Shown here in pieces: positions 34,301-45,997 of a stretch of 64,000 bases of DNA. The notes beneath the pieces were generated by a model, which was not told the DNA's origin, made no database searches, and worked only from the letters and a program-made list of their open reading frames with translations. This stretch comes from Roridomyces roridus. Lineage: Eukaryota > Basidiomycota > Agaricomycetes > Agaricales > Mycenaceae. A program made the position numbers and the translations under genes. Numbering within the stretch: position 1 is the first letter of the stretch; each line of letters opens with the position of its first letter. The stretch is from the NCBI GenBank assembly GCA_029378245.1, contig JARKIF010000006.1, forward strand, positions 1,612,001-1,676,000, read 5' to 3'.

Positions 34301-36048
34301 GAAACCTGTGGACTTGGACCATACGCCCGTGTAGTTTCGCTTGAGCCTCACTCTGATCAGACGGTTCTTCCGGCGGATCACGCGGCGAGGAAGAGGAGCA
34401 CTGATCCGGTCTACTCACTTGTCTTCGACTACTTGTGAGCATTTCTTTTACAGTTCCAGCTTGGTTCCAGCTCACCTTTGTAGATTTACCGACATCGCGG
34501 AGGAGAATGGGCCGGTATAGTGCGTACTATTGAATCACCGGGATTTTGGACCGAGTTGACAACCCGTAAAGCATGCGGGCAGACATGGTAATAACAACCT
34601 CGACGGTTTCTGCGCTGCTGATCTTTCCGCCAGACCGACATACATGACTATTGGAATGAAATAGTTGATAGTGCTCCCGACTCCGATACTGATCCACTCC
34701 GAAAACGTGACTTAAACTTCCATTCCCCACGAGGATTGGAAAAGTAAGCAGCATATACTTTCTAGTGCATTAATAACAACTCTCAGGCGTTGGACTGGCT
34801 CGTTCGCAAACTGGTATGCATTTTGTGTACATTACTCATCGGTTTACGGTCTTTAGGCTCTCGAAACTCAACACCATCACCCTCTATTGCGAGGAATTAC
34901 CATTGGTCTGACACATATACGATTTTCCATCAGGAAGAAGTAAGTTCAACCATCCGTCCTCGTCGCGTTCGGAGACTAAATTGGTACATAGGCATGCCCC
35001 AATTTCCAGAGCAGTCTGGATATCAGTAAGCGGCTGGAATCCACGTGGATGCGTTGATCAAACCAGCTCTGTCCAGGTGTTTCCGGGTACGGTCCTGCAA
35101 TTCAAGCCCAGACGGGACTTGCTCACATTTCTTTCTTAGGTTCGCTCAAGTCAGCAGCATGTTCGGATATTATCTCGAGGCCAAGATCGTGCCTCCGTCC
35201 ATACAACAGGCGTACGTGTATTTCAAAGCCGGTGCCGGAGCGGAAGGTGCGTATAAAGCTTCCTGAATCTTTGATCCGAGTGCTAACGGATAACAAAGCC
35301 GCTTTTACCATCACCGGCGTTGCTTCTGCTTCATGGGACAGCGGGCGCTATGAGCTGATCAACTTTGGGTTCCCTGGACTGTGCGTGTTTATTTTCGCAG
35401 CACCACCAAATCTAATTATTCCCAGTTACTATCCCGGACTGCTAACGCTTGGTCCCTCCGTAAGTCATGTTGACTTTTTGGCTGTCCTCGAAACTAACCC
35501 TTGGGCAGCTGCATTTGTATGGAGAGCTTTCCGGAGAGCTCTCGCTGTCCGGAACGTACAAGACTTCTGTCATGTACAATTTCCCAAGTCTGGACTTGAG
35601 CTTCAGCAAACAAGACTCCAATGCCGGGCAAAGCAACTTTGGCCAGCCCGTTCAGCCCACGAGTAATTTCGGCAGTAGGGTAACCCTTCCTTTCTTGCAG
35701 ATTCTTTCTGAATTTCCTCTTCAGCCGTGGACTACAATGTCGGGTGGAATGTCGAGCTCACGGGCTCTGCCGATGTTCATCTCGTACCGAGCTTGCAACT
35801 CGGCATCAGTATTCTCGGCGGGAGTCTTCTTGATGGACAAGTATTCGTTGAAGCGGATTTGTTTGCGGGTCTGTCTATTTCAGGAAGTGTCTCGAACTCG
35901 GTAGGTCTACGCTTGACCCAGACGACATCAGCTTATCTTTGAACAGGTTGCGCCAAACTTTTGTGTCACACCGGTCTATGGCGTCAATTTGAACGCCGGG
36001 TTGACTGGCTCCGTGCTTTTCTGGGAATCCGGTCCAAGTGCGTTCTGA
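31329..36048 (+). pseudogene. GH18 chitinase (killer-toxin-like), 3' part
   Basis: Coding resumes with TALKSQNPSLKVFLSIGGWT (the SxGG motif near 31405) and, after an intron, GFDGIDIE joined to WEYP. This is the GH18 DxxDxDxE region with the catalytic Glu near 31598. MTYDL, GIGFYGRSFELVSDQC and the C-terminal barrel follow, then a long beta-sheet region typical of these large fungal enzymes ([80 protein letters not shown]) to a TGA at 36046-36048. More than 15 short introns are needed; the stretch 33300-33650 reads poorly and may be broken. The combined gene would encode roughly 1300-1400 residues, secreted. Confidence 0.8.
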
Positions 36049-36091
36049 TAGTTTCCTTGCGACTCTTTGTCTCCGTCCTCTCCTCTCTTCC

Positions 36092-36812
36092 ATGGTCGAA
36101 CTGCTCGATGCCCGCAGCGTTCGGTCTTCGTTGAAAGACCCTATCCACGACTACAGTCAGTGCCGCACCCTCGTCAGTAGTGGGGTCCAATCTGACGGCC
36201 ACCAGTCGAAGTTTCACCGCTCCTCTGTACCATCATTGATACGTACGTCCTCTGCTGCCGGGGCAGCGACGCGAGCGCATCTGACGCGCGGGTTCAGACC
36301 ACAGTTCCAGCGTCTCAGACATATCAAGCAACTCGGGACGTCGTATCGCGTCTGGGCGGGGGTCTCACATAATCGATTCGAGCATTATCTCGGTGCGTCT
36401 CAGTTGTTTCTGCCTTGGTTTTGGTTTTGAGTCCGACATTATGGCCAGGTGTAGCGCATTTAGCGCGTCAGATGGTGCAGCACCTCCACGACGAGCAGCC
36501 TTGGCTTGGGATCGCCGATCGCGATATGTATTGCAGATTGCTGGGTTGTGCCATGATCTTGGACATGGGCCGTGGAGTCACGTATGGGACTCGCTTTTTA
36601 TACCCACCGTGGCGTGCGTGCTGCGTCCATCTCCTCCTCTTTGCGTTTACCTGACTCAAATCGCAGTCCGGGCAAGAAATGGAAGCATGAAGACGCTTCG
36701 CAGATGATGTTTCGGTATTTGTTGAAAGACAATCATATCGAGCACTTCTGCGAAAAGGATATCCAGTTCATCCTCACGCTTATTGACGGCGATCGCAATC
36801 TGTGCAGGTGCG
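36092..36812 (+). pseudogene. SAMHD1-like HD-domain dNTP triphosphohydrolase, truncated and frameshifted
   Basis: The start [20 protein letters not shown] is followed after an intron by [11 protein letters not shown], then [18 protein letters not shown] and [11 protein letters not shown]. After the next intron [12 protein letters not shown] follows, and then the HD metal motif [19 protein letters not shown]. The match to SAMHD1-type dNTPases (hydrolysis of dNTPs to nucleosides and triphosphate) is clear. About one base is missing between DRDMYC and QIAGL (near 36535), which shifts the frame. After [13 protein letters not shown] and DIQFILTLIDGDRNLC no further SAMHD1 sequence is recognised, so about half the enzyme is absent. 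It starts only 44 bp after the chitinase stop. Confidence 0.8.
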
Positions 36813-38371
36813 TGATTGCTTCTTTCGACTTGGCCCAGCGCGCGGGACGTGAGTGTCCTGTGGAGTGTTTATGTGCCGAAGAGAATAAGGACTTGTTAGT
36901 GAGGTACCTGTTTCCCAAAGATCATCTGTGTCCAAGTCAGCTGTGGAGACGGAAATGACCAACGATCTTACGACTAGCTCGCCCTTGCTGGTTAGATCGC
37001 CTTTGCGGACTCGGGCGAGAGAGTCGTCGCCTCCCTTGCCGAGGCTCGCGCCATGGATATCCGTTGCAAAGAAACATACGGTCGCCAGGACGCGGGGGTC
37101 AAAGGCAGCCTGAAGGGATCCATGAGAAATGTAGCGTGATCAAGAAACTGTGACTTGCTCGGAAGGCCAAATGTCCACCAAGGCACATCCCGGTCGCTAG
37201 TAGGATGATATATCGACGTTAGAGGAGTAGACGGGCTTAGTTACCAGCAATGCGACCGTTGCAGTTGGGCAAAGACGTTAGAAGGTCAACGGAAAGCGTC
37301 GCGTCTTCATCGTACGCTGCCACGGTTTTCTCTATCTTGTACTTGTTGCCTCGGTCAGTGCCTTGGAAAATTGAGATGGGCTTTCCTTTTCTGTGTTTAT
37401 TCTTACCTTCAACATCGTAAGGAATGGCCTCTGGGCCCTCGAATTCATGATAGGTCGAAGGACAAGCTGGAGATCATTCAATTCGGATCAGACGGATCAG
37501 ATTAATCATGAACCAATCAATATCCATAACAAAATTGCGCTTCAGCCTCTCGTTCGGATGCTTTGTCACCGACGGAATTCGAGTGCCGGCGAAGGGAAGG
37601 AGCTTCTCTTCGCCCGGTTGGTTTCTTTCAAGCTGTCCTTTGACCAGGACACATATGAATTCGAGAGGCGTTTGGAATCGCACGATGAAGAGCACGACAA
37701 ATGGGTTCCAAACAATATTATGAACCAACAGAGCGCGGAAATGCAGGCGGCTCTGGTTCGCCTTGGCGAGTTGCGTGCTGGGGGTTTGCAGGTCTATCTT
37801 CGGTCTGATTTCAGATGGTTTGACGAGTATATCACTGCGGGAATCGTGCGTCGCATTTCTTTTCGGTCTATTCTCATTCCATTCTAATTTTCTTGCATTC
37901 GTTAGATCGAGGAGTTGCAATCGTGATGGTTTGGGAGGATTCTGCGATGTACTTATCTTCGATTCAGAGACATAACCTTAGGATATTCTTCGTCTGGACG
38001 AGACCACTGCAGTGCCGTTTGAATTTTGAGGAGTTCAGCTATGCAGTAAATATTGGCCTTGCTGAAGCACTGGGACATGCCAGATAAACTCCGTACCGGA
38101 GGTGCGCTGTTGGGGGACTCGACGATCTTACCGGAAAGCGATCTCCGGGACATTAATACTTTACTTTTGTTTCGGTACATTCTTGGTACATCATGATAAG
38201 ATCAAATTCCTCCTTGCCCCAAACTCCCATGGCGACGATCTCTCTCTTCTCCCGCGGAGCTGGTTCGGACGCCTTGCGTTACTCTCTGCCTTGTTTGTCT
38301 CCAAATCTGTCCTTTTCGGCTAGCCAGTAAGTAACTCGTTTCGCAATCGTTCAACTCTGATGGTGCATCTC
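36813..38371. other. Coding-like fragments of unknown family on both strands
   Basis: Minus strand 36990-37440 gives an exon chain containing SLPNCNGRIAG and WWTFGLPSKSQFLDHATFLM with an intron near 37193-37240. Plus strand 37393-37887 gives FKLSFDQDTYEFERRLESHD and SAEMQAALVRLGELRAGGLQ. I recognise neither. They may be remnants of one or two further genes disrupted together with the SAMHD1-like gene. Confidence 0.3.
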
Positions 38372-38379
38372 AATACAAC

Positions 38380-39382
38380 CAAGGGGCACCAAAGATAAGA
38401 AATTTCCTATTATAGGAGGGGAGGGGGGGGGTCCCTCCAAGGGCTGAAAAAAAAGTTTTGTACCAAATTTCTGCAGACACTGGAAAGGCTCTGTTTGCAT
38501 AGTAGGCCACTGAATAAGGCTCCAACCATTTCCGTTCGCAAACCGTTTCTTTCAAAAAAACAGTTTTTATTTCCGTTTTGTTTGCGATGCCCCGCAAACT
38601 GTTTCCTAAACGGTTCGGAAACAGTTTCCCGTGGCCAACCCAGAGGGCTTCAATTTGGCTAAACTACTGCAGCTCACAGTCTCCCAGCAGGCCTGCACAC
38701 GGGGTTCCAGAGAAGTTTCTTTGCTCCGGTGAACTCAACCCACCTTCCGCCAGTAAAATCAAGCCTTGAACTCTGGTCAGCTGCTTAGTCAGACGAATCT
38801 TGTTTGATGAATTCCCAATCTTGCTCCCTGTTGGCGTGAAACGACTCTGATACTCCGCAGTTTGGCTCCGCGTCCACGCAAAAGCATGCTGGGACCACTG
38901 GGGCTGCGCTGGACACTGCAAAAATGGGAGCCCCGAATTTAACCGTTCGGAAACTGTTTGCAAACGGTTGCAAACGGTTTCTTTCCGTTTCCGTTCTGTT
39001 TGCCCAAAATCACAAACGGAAACGAAACGGTTGGAGCCTTACCACTGAATAGAGCCCCAGTGAACTTTCTCAATTTTTTCGGTACATGGTCTCGACTTGG
39101 TCACGTGTCCGATTAGTCACGTGCTCTGGTCACATGCGGACCTTTGTCAACTCAAAATTTCGACGGAAAACCCCGATCTTGGGCTCCAGAGCTGATAGAA
39201 TGGACTGGAAGCCCTTGGGAGGCATGTACAGGCAGCAGGGGGGGGCAAAATACCCAAAATAATGTCATTTGATGTGTCCCAAAAAGGAAATTTCCTTTTA
39301 TAGAGGGGGGGAGGGTCTGCCGATTTGGCTGAAAAAAGAAATTCGAGGTGATGTGCTGATCTCTTATCTTTGGTGCCCCTTG
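38380..39382. mobile_element. hAT-like TIR element with 8-bp TSD, carrying a nested MITE
   Basis: Ends CAAGGGGCACCAAAGATAAG and the inverted CTTATCTTTGGTGCCCCTTG. The 8-bp target duplication AATACAAC is at 38372-38379 and 39383-39390. The element starts CA and ends TG, as hAT elements do. Without the nested insertion it is about 468 bp and non-coding. Subterminal GAAATTTCC with a G-tract recurs at both ends. Confidence 0.9.
38515..39041. mobile_element. 527-bp MITE nested inside the hAT-like element
   Basis: Ends TAAGGCTCCAACC and the inverted GGTTGGAGCCTTA, with the 8-bp target duplication CCACTGAA at 38507-38514 and 39042-39049. The subterminal regions are built from many copies of AAACGGTTT/GGAAACGG-like words on both strands, which may be transposase binding sites. 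No coding content. Confidence 0.9.
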
Positions 39383-39599
39383 AATACAACCCCTTCCCCC
39401 GGGGCTCCTCTTCAGGGTGCTTTAACCGCTATACTCATTCGGGTCGGCTCTCGCTTGCGGGTAAGTCCACGGATGCCAGTAGGAGCTAGATGTTTCGCCC
39501 CAAGACGGGCAACATCGCTCATCAACATGCTGAGTCATCGGTTCGAAGGTAAACAAGGAAAATTGGGTTTTCTGCTCCCGCGCTTCGTCCGCATATAAG

Positions 39600-40020
39600 A
39601 TGGGAAAAGATGGACTCACTTTATTCACCACAATCAGCATGGTCTGGCTCACAGCCACCCTTATTCGCCTCCCTCTGTGTGTGCACGCCGTCGCCTCACT
39701 GCCCACCACGGTGACCAAGCTACTTTTCCACAGTCCCGATGGAACGGACCTCGAAAACCTCGCAGTGCGCTCGTCTTCCGAGCTGATCATTACTTCCATC
39801 GTATCTCCCACACTCTTCTCCTTCGACCCCAGTGCCAAAAGCCCGACTGCTCGCGATGTAGTGACCTTCCCTCAACGCCACTAGTACTGGGCTCACCTCA
39901 ATAGGCGAGATTAGTCCGGATGTCTTCACTTTCGCTGCCTCCAAAATCAACACCAGCTCTATGAGCGACGCGCCAGGGAGGGTCTTCATCTGGACCGTCG
40001 ACTTCACTGTGCGTGGAGCG
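39600..40020 (+). pseudogene. Secreted six-bladed beta-propeller-like protein, N-terminal fragment
   Basis: The start MGKDGLTLFTTI (or the internal Met at 39639, MVWLTATLIRLPLCVHAVAS) gives a signal peptide. Then come LPTTVTKLLFHSPDGTDLEN, LAVRSSSELIITSIVSPTLF and, after an intron, LTSIGEISPDVFTFAASKIN and VFIWTVDF. This matches the opening blades of a fungal secreted SMP-30/propeller-like family I know from basidiomycetes. After about 130 residues the sequence loses the family pattern and meets stops, so the gene is truncated. Confidence 0.55.
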
Positions 40021-40840
40021 CGAAAGGCAACGCAATCAACTCTCGGCCTGAAAAATCAACCGGCTAGGACGGGCACCGGCGCATTCGCTCAGCGGTATTT
40101 ACCGAACCTTGTTCTTGGTGTGGGTGCTGAACTGCACTGACAGAAGTGTTCAGGTGAGGTTTAGGGACATGCTTGGTTCCCGTTCTCCTTTCCGACGTCG
40201 GCATTCGTGTTTGCCCAACCTCAGATGGGACACAGATCCCATTGGTGCATTCCTTCGCAGACTATCCATACGAAACGCTCGACTAACTATAGGTTATGAT
40301 GCGCCCAATTGCAATCTCGTATGGTTAAAAATACCAATCGGGGTCTGTGTGATAACGAACATATCACAAACTGCACCCCTGCAGCAATTGGTGTGCACCT
40401 CTCTTAGAACGTTTTGACTGCCATTCCCACCCCGACTCACAGCAGCCCGACAACGAATATACTACGTATTACGGACAGCACTCGTGTGACCTTTGGCGTG
40501 CGTGAGGAAACGCGGAGCATCTTTTGCTATCTCGTGGCCATGGGGCCTCGATGACAGCGTGTAACGTGTTCCTGGTTCTCTCACCATTCCACTCTTCCCA
40601 GCTTCCTGGGCTTCGCTGTATAAATTTGCCCATGAAGATCTGTTCGCGACAAGGTTGAGGGATAGGTGCAGCAGAGGTCAACATTCGAGAGCGACCGCAG
40701 AAGGGCAAGCGCGATTTTATCCAACCTGAGCTATAATTGAACATTGAATAGGGAACAACCGGCTGGTTATCTCGCCTGTGCTGCTCCGGTCACATAAAAG
40801 CACGGGTAAATTCCAGGCACTCCAATTCATCGCCCACACA
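40021..40840. promoter_or_regulatory. Intergenic with promoter of the transporter
   Basis: No gene recognised. A TATA-like CATAAAAGC at 40792-40800 lies about 40 bp before the transporter ATG, and TATAAATTT at 40619 is a second candidate. Confidence 0.35.
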
Positions 40841-43613
40841 ATGGCCAGCTCCACCCCTGCTGCCGCTGGTGTCGACCTCATGGAGGCCCGGTTCACCGAT
40901 GCTGAACTGGCCGCGATGACTTCTGCTGTGTCCCCCCACGCTGCCTCGTTTGCAGAGTACCTCTACTTTGCCGAACGCAAGCGCGCTGAGGAAGACGCCG
41001 ATCAAACGCAAGTAACATCCCGCCCAATAACCCTGTCATCGAACTCAACATGCTTGCTTTCACCCAGTGTCGTGGCGAGCCAAGGCTGGGGCCGTCTCAT
41101 CAAGTCCTTCAAGGACCGCAAGACTCAGCCCACAGATGTCTCTGACCCTCCGCCTATCTACGAGAAATCAAAGAAATTTGGCGCCGATACGGAGAAGAAC
41201 AACGGCGTCGTCGAGTTCGACTAGACCAGAAGCTGGTCTGTCTATGACTTGTCGATAGACACGACATATCATAGACAGACTGGTCTCGAGTCTAGAGTTC
41301 GACGAATACGTGGGACTGTCAGAGCACGACCAGGAGCTTCTCACCGCTCGGCGAGTTCTCAGACAAGCGGGCTGGGCCACGGGTGACTTTTTAATTCAAA
41401 TACCCTCTCACCGCGCTGATTCATTCCATCATAGTATTCTACCTCGTTACCTGGTGCGTCCATCAAACACTACCCGTCTCTTCCACTCAGTGATACATTC
41501 ATACCATAGTGACATCCTGGGACCATTCAACGCACCATTCTCCATCGGTGCGCGCAGTCCACCGTGAATGATGATGTTTCTAACCATGTGTTCTTTACTC
41601 AGCTTCAATTGGTATGGCGCCGGGCATCTGTCTCTATATCCTCTTCGGCGTTGTTGCGTTCATCTCCGGGGTAATGATCCATCGAATTTGGCTCCGTCTC
41701 GACTCTGCTAGATACCCGATCGTTTTGTACGGCGATATGTGCGAGCGGACTGTTGGGAGTTGGTTGAAGTATCGTAAGTCTTCATTTATTTCAAATGGTA
41801 TGGTGATATTGACCCATTTTTAGTGTCGGCATTCTTGCAATGCATCCAGCTCACCATCAATGTTGGACTTATCGTGCGTTACCCTTTTACTCGGTGCAGC
41901 TGATCGTCTTATCACCCCGTATTCTAGTGTCTGGTACGCTCGTTTATATCACTCTGGTCACATTGCGTTGAACTGTTTCAAAGACCAACGGACAAAGTCT
42001 ATCCCAAATCATCGCTGGTCCCAACGGAACAGGACATCTCTGTTTCTCAGTCACCGTCCTCATTTGGGCACTTGTCGGAATGTGCATCGGGATGATTCGT
42101 GGCCTCGGGAATTTTTCGATTCTCGCAAACGCCAGCGTCTGGCGTGCGTGTTTTTTGCTCTGCCGTTCTTGGTTTGGCTCATAGGAACCCGCTGTCCGCA
42201 GTGAATCTGTTGATTATCTTCATCAGTATTGGGTTTGCTGCGAGAACGCCACCGAACTTTGCGGCTGCTTTGGCGTGAGTGGGATTTCGTTCAGCTTACT
42301 CATTCGAAAAGGAATTGGTTGACTTCCCACCTTCAGATCGTCCAACCTAATGCCTGGACCCGTCCAGGTTTTAGCCACGATCCCCGACCAACCGCTCTTT
42401 GTCCAGATCAACGGCGTGTTCAACATGGTATTTGCCTATGGCGGTGTGAGTCCCTCGCAATTCATTGCACTCCGCGGATGTTGACTTGTGATGATAGGCA
42501 ATGATCTTTCCCGAGGTAAAAATACCCTTTCAATTCATTCTAAAAAATCTCACAGTGGGTTCCAGATCATGGCGGAGATGCGTCGTCCCCGTGATTTCGT
42601 CAAAGTGCGTCTATAGTGCCTAGATTGATCAGATGAATCTCATGGACCCTGCAGGGCATGGCATTGGCTCAGCTCCTGATCGTGACCGTGTACCTGGCCT
42701 ACGGTATAGCGCTATACGCTCTTCAAGGCCAATTCGTCCAGGCCCAATCCTACACCGGGCTCTCGCTCTACTCGGGTCAGACCATCTGCAATGTCATGGG
42801 CATCATCACAGGCACGATTGCTGCGGGGTTATACGGGAACATTGGGCTTAGTGCGTGCATTTATTCGTCCTGGCCAATGAATTATTGCTGACTGTTTGTT
42901 TGTTCAACAGAGGTCATCTACCGAATTATCGTCGAACAGCTGTTCAAGGGCCCGGGTTTGATGACCTTCAGAGGCCGTATCGTGTGGAGTCTCTCCGTGC
43001 TTCTTTACTGGGTGGGTCCGACGTTCCCTGTACCATATGAAATACTCACGCGTCTACCAGTCTGTGGCATTCATCCTAGGAAGTGCCATCCCATCTGTGG
43101 GAGCGCTCACCGGGTTGCTTGCCGCGATGGGTTTCTTCCATTTCAGTGCGTCGCCTTTACAAAAGCTGGAGATCTCAACTCACTTTCATTCGCCAGCCTA
43201 TACCTTCCCGCCGCTCATGATGCTCGGTCTCGACGTATACCTAATTCGTTCTCAAGTCGTTGCTTTATTGAAACTCTCTCTCTTTAGATGCAACTCGACG
43301 CCGCCCTCGAAGATGAACCATTCACGACCCCCGGCGTCGCACCCAGACAAATCGACACCTGGTGGGACTTTGTGCGTTCCCTTCCCTTGCCAAATCCCCC
43401 GATTGCGGAATCTAATTTCAATCGCAGTCCCGCTGGAAGCGCGGCTTCCTCGCCGGCGGACGTCGTCGCGTCGGTTGGAAAGTCGTCAACCTACTCTTCC
43501 TGCTCGCATCGCTCGCTACGGCTGGAATGGGTCTTTGGGCTACTGGCACTGATCTTAGGGAGGCTTTGGGGGCGGGTGCAGCGACGAGTTTGGGGTGTAA
43601 CGCTCCTGTTTGA
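40841..43613 (+). CDS. AAAP-family amino-acid transporter (Aa_trans), interrupted by a small insertion
   Basis: Polytopic amino-acid/H+ transporter. A hydrophilic N-terminus starts MASSTPAAAGVDLMEARFTD with HAASFAEYLYFAERKRAEED. Then come RRVLRQAGW, ILGPFNAPFSI (TM1 motif), MAPGICLYILFGVVAFISG, LRLDSARYPIVLYGDMCERT, and, spliced, TNGQSLSQI and VTVLIWALVGMCIGMIRGLG. NGVFNMVFAYGG, IMAEMRRPRDFVK, ICNVMGIITGTIAAGLYGNI and SVAFILGSAIPSVGALTGLL follow, ending GCNAPV at 43613. About ten introns are implied. A 73-bp hairpin at 41222-41294 puts a TAG in frame right after GVVEFD, so this allele is probably non-functional unless the N-terminal region is bypassed. Plasma or vacuolar membrane. Confidence 0.85.
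41222..41294. mobile_element. 73-bp palindromic micro-MITE in an exon
   Basis: The 9-bp duplication GAGTTCGAC flanks it (41213-41221 and 41295-41303). Ends are TAGAC and GTCTA; inside, GTCTGTCTATGA pairs with TCATAGACAGAC. The reading frame before (KNNGVVEFD) and after (EYVGLSEHDQELLTARRVLR) joins perfectly when the 73 bp plus one duplication are ignored. A 9-bp TSD is typical of Mutator-like elements. Confidence 0.85.
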
Positions 43614-43925
43614 GGAGGTTCAAGTTGCTTACGATCATTCCTGAATAATGTATCCCCTTCTGTTGTCCCGGAAGTGTTGAATTGAAAAAAAAAAGATGGT
43701 TGGATCGAAGTGGATGGGATATTGATTGTGGAAACACTGTGCATTTATCAAACCATTTATATCCAAAAACAAATTGAATTACAATCTAAGCCATATGGAT
43801 TCGTGAATAGTCGTTTGGTGTGTATACATAATACCGTTGGCGGTCGTAAATTGTGGCTGGAAACGAGCGGAGATTGAAAGGAAAGTGAGCCTTGGCCGTC
43901 TGAATCTACATCCACCGAAAGAATC

Positions 43926-44844
43926 TCAGAACCACATGGGTGGACAATACCCAACGCCCCGCCAAAGCGCAACCAAAACCAGGACGAGCAGACGCACAAA
44001 GGCGTTGAGCGGAACGTAAATCCAGCCGAACCCGAAGCGACCTGCCTTGACGGGCTTGGGACCGGATTGCGACGAAAGGCGCTTGACAAGGAGCTGGACT
44101 GGGCGGCTGGTGGCAGCGACGAGCCGGCGTTTGATGTGCGTGCGGAGTCGGGGCTGGTTTGCCACTGGTGGAGGCAGGAGAAGCGGGGTTGGCGGGAAGG
44201 GAGGTAGCTTCCGAGATTCCTCCCAAGCAATGGCGGACTGCAAGGTGCTGATATCCAAGGAGGGCCTCGTGCGGCGGGTCTCGGAGGGGAGGACAGGAAG
44301 GGACTGTCGTTTGTTGTAGGTGACCGTGCGGAGGCTGGACAGCGGGAATGACATGCGCCTGTTCTCGTATTTGCGAAAGACGTCGACAGGAACGGATGCT
44401 TCGGGATCAAAGTGACGTCTGCGACCGAACCCGATGAGGGTGGATTGTGTGAGGTCTTGGGTGGGGTCGGGGAGCGTTGGGAGCATCGAGTGGCGTTTAC
44501 TACGACCGAAGCTGACAACGATGGGCGCGTCGTCTGACGATTCTGAGCATGGTGAGATGGGCGAGATTGGGCATGGGTCAAAGTCTGGCTGAACGGCGGG
44601 TGCGAAGACGTCGGTGGGAACTGTGAAGACATCGTCCTAAACGAAGTGTGAGGGAGAAGAAGGAATGATGAGAAGAGCATGAACGAACCTTGGCGAGGGT
44701 AGAGAACGACATGGTAGCAGAGATGATGGTGGCGGAAGGAAAGGCCTCAGACAGGAGACATCTCCAAACTGAGGTAAACTTGATCGGCGAGGTGACGGCG
44801 TATTCTCGGGGATCAAAAATTTCAGTATTGTCTTGAGCGCCCAT
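43926..44844 (-). CDS. Orphan protein with C-terminal membrane segment
   Basis: Two exons. Exon 1 (start 44844) gives MGAQDNTEIFDPREYAVTSP and ends at a donor near 44690; exon 2 begins DDVFTVPTDVFAPAVQPDFD after an acceptor near 44637. A disordered Pro/Ser region and a basic stretch follow, with a C-terminal hydrophobic segment PLNAFVRLLVLVLVALW before GVGYCPPMWF and the stop. About 285 residues. Probably tail-anchored; no known domain. Divergent from the F-box gene, with overlapping start codons. Confidence 0.65.
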
Positions 44845-45997
44845 GACTCTTGTCTCTCTACCCTCTGAAATCTGGCTTTACATCTATCGAGAGGCTACCT
44901 GGTACTCTTCACCCTTGGTGGCCGCTCACTCCGAGCACATGTCACACAGACTAGCTTGGGAACCCTTACCTGATCCCCAGCATTTCTTGCGGGTGAGCGA
45001 ACTCTGCGATTTGTAGTGTGTGAACTCAAGATTATGCACGCAGGAGATGCGCTCGTTTGTGCTCGTATGCCGATTGTGGAATCGTCTGGCAAACGAGCTC
45101 TTGTACGAGAACATTACAGTCCCAGTCGACGCGCGGTTCAGCGCCCTGCACGCGGCTCTCGCACAACCGGAAGTCGCTGCCCGCGTCCGCACCATCCGTT
45201 TGTCGACATCCCGTCTGGACTACAATGTGGCCATCCTCATGCTCTGTGCTCGAGCTCAGGTCATATATCAACCTGATATTTCACCGAGCTTGAGAGCCAA
45301 GGACGGCGCGAAGGAGCCTATTCTGTCGGCTTTCTCATGCTTGAAGCATGTTTATTGGACAGAGTCGTTTCTGACGTCGCCTCTTTTGCGTCTACTCTTA
45401 CAAGCGGCTCCTCATCTCCAACACCTCTTCCTCACCCCGTCTCACGCCCAAAAATCATCCCCACAAGATCAGCTCGACCTCCCACCCATACCCACGCTCC
45501 GACGTCTAGCATGTCCTGGATTCGCCAACCGCTCTGTACCATACATATTCAAGCTCGATTTGGAGCACCTCACCCGCCTGAGCTGCTCGCCATCGCACTT
45601 GATACTCCCAGACTTCCCCACCCTCCCCGCACTCGAGACACTGGAGCTATTCGGCACCCGTCAAAGTATCCAATTCCCCGTAATCTTTGCGCGTTGCCCC
45701 AGTCTGCGCGAGCTCTTTTACGACATTTTCAACCTCCTCGAGCCTCCCACTGCTCTTTCGCGAGAGGATGCTCTGACACGCCTCCATCTTTACTTTCGAC
45801 CCAACGTCTTGACGGACTGGGGCCCTGTTGACGAACATCTCGGTGCGCTTCTTGCTCCGCAATTTCCTCGTATCGAGCGGGTGATATTGGAAGGAATGTG
45901 GAAGCATGTCGTCGATGATACGCGTTTTGTGCGGTTTCGCGATGGGTTGAGGAGCAAGGGGTCACGGATCGAATGTCCGGAAGGAGTTGAACTCTAA
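44843..45997 (+). CDS. F-box-like protein, copy 1
   Basis: Starts MTLVSLPSEIWLYIYREATW, an F-box-like opening. After a short intron (about 44994-45043) comes EMRSFVLVCRLWNRLANELL, completing the F-box fold, and then LYENITVP and leucine-rich repeat-like blocks (LSAFSCLKHVYWTESFLTSP, FPTLPALETLELFGT). The C-terminal signature is FPRIERVILEGMWKHVVDD and it ends ECPEGVEL. Such proteins would present substrates to an SCF ubiquitin ligase, but targets are unknown. Paralogous to the two genes at 54972-57429, sharing the intron position and the HVYWTES and LEGMW motifs. Confidence 0.8.

Noticed and set aside
41207..41295. The 73-bp hairpin as an intron or introner-like element
   Set aside because: No GT-AG (or GC-AG) pair around it restores the frame; the 9-bp duplication and exact reading-frame restoration fit insertion instead.
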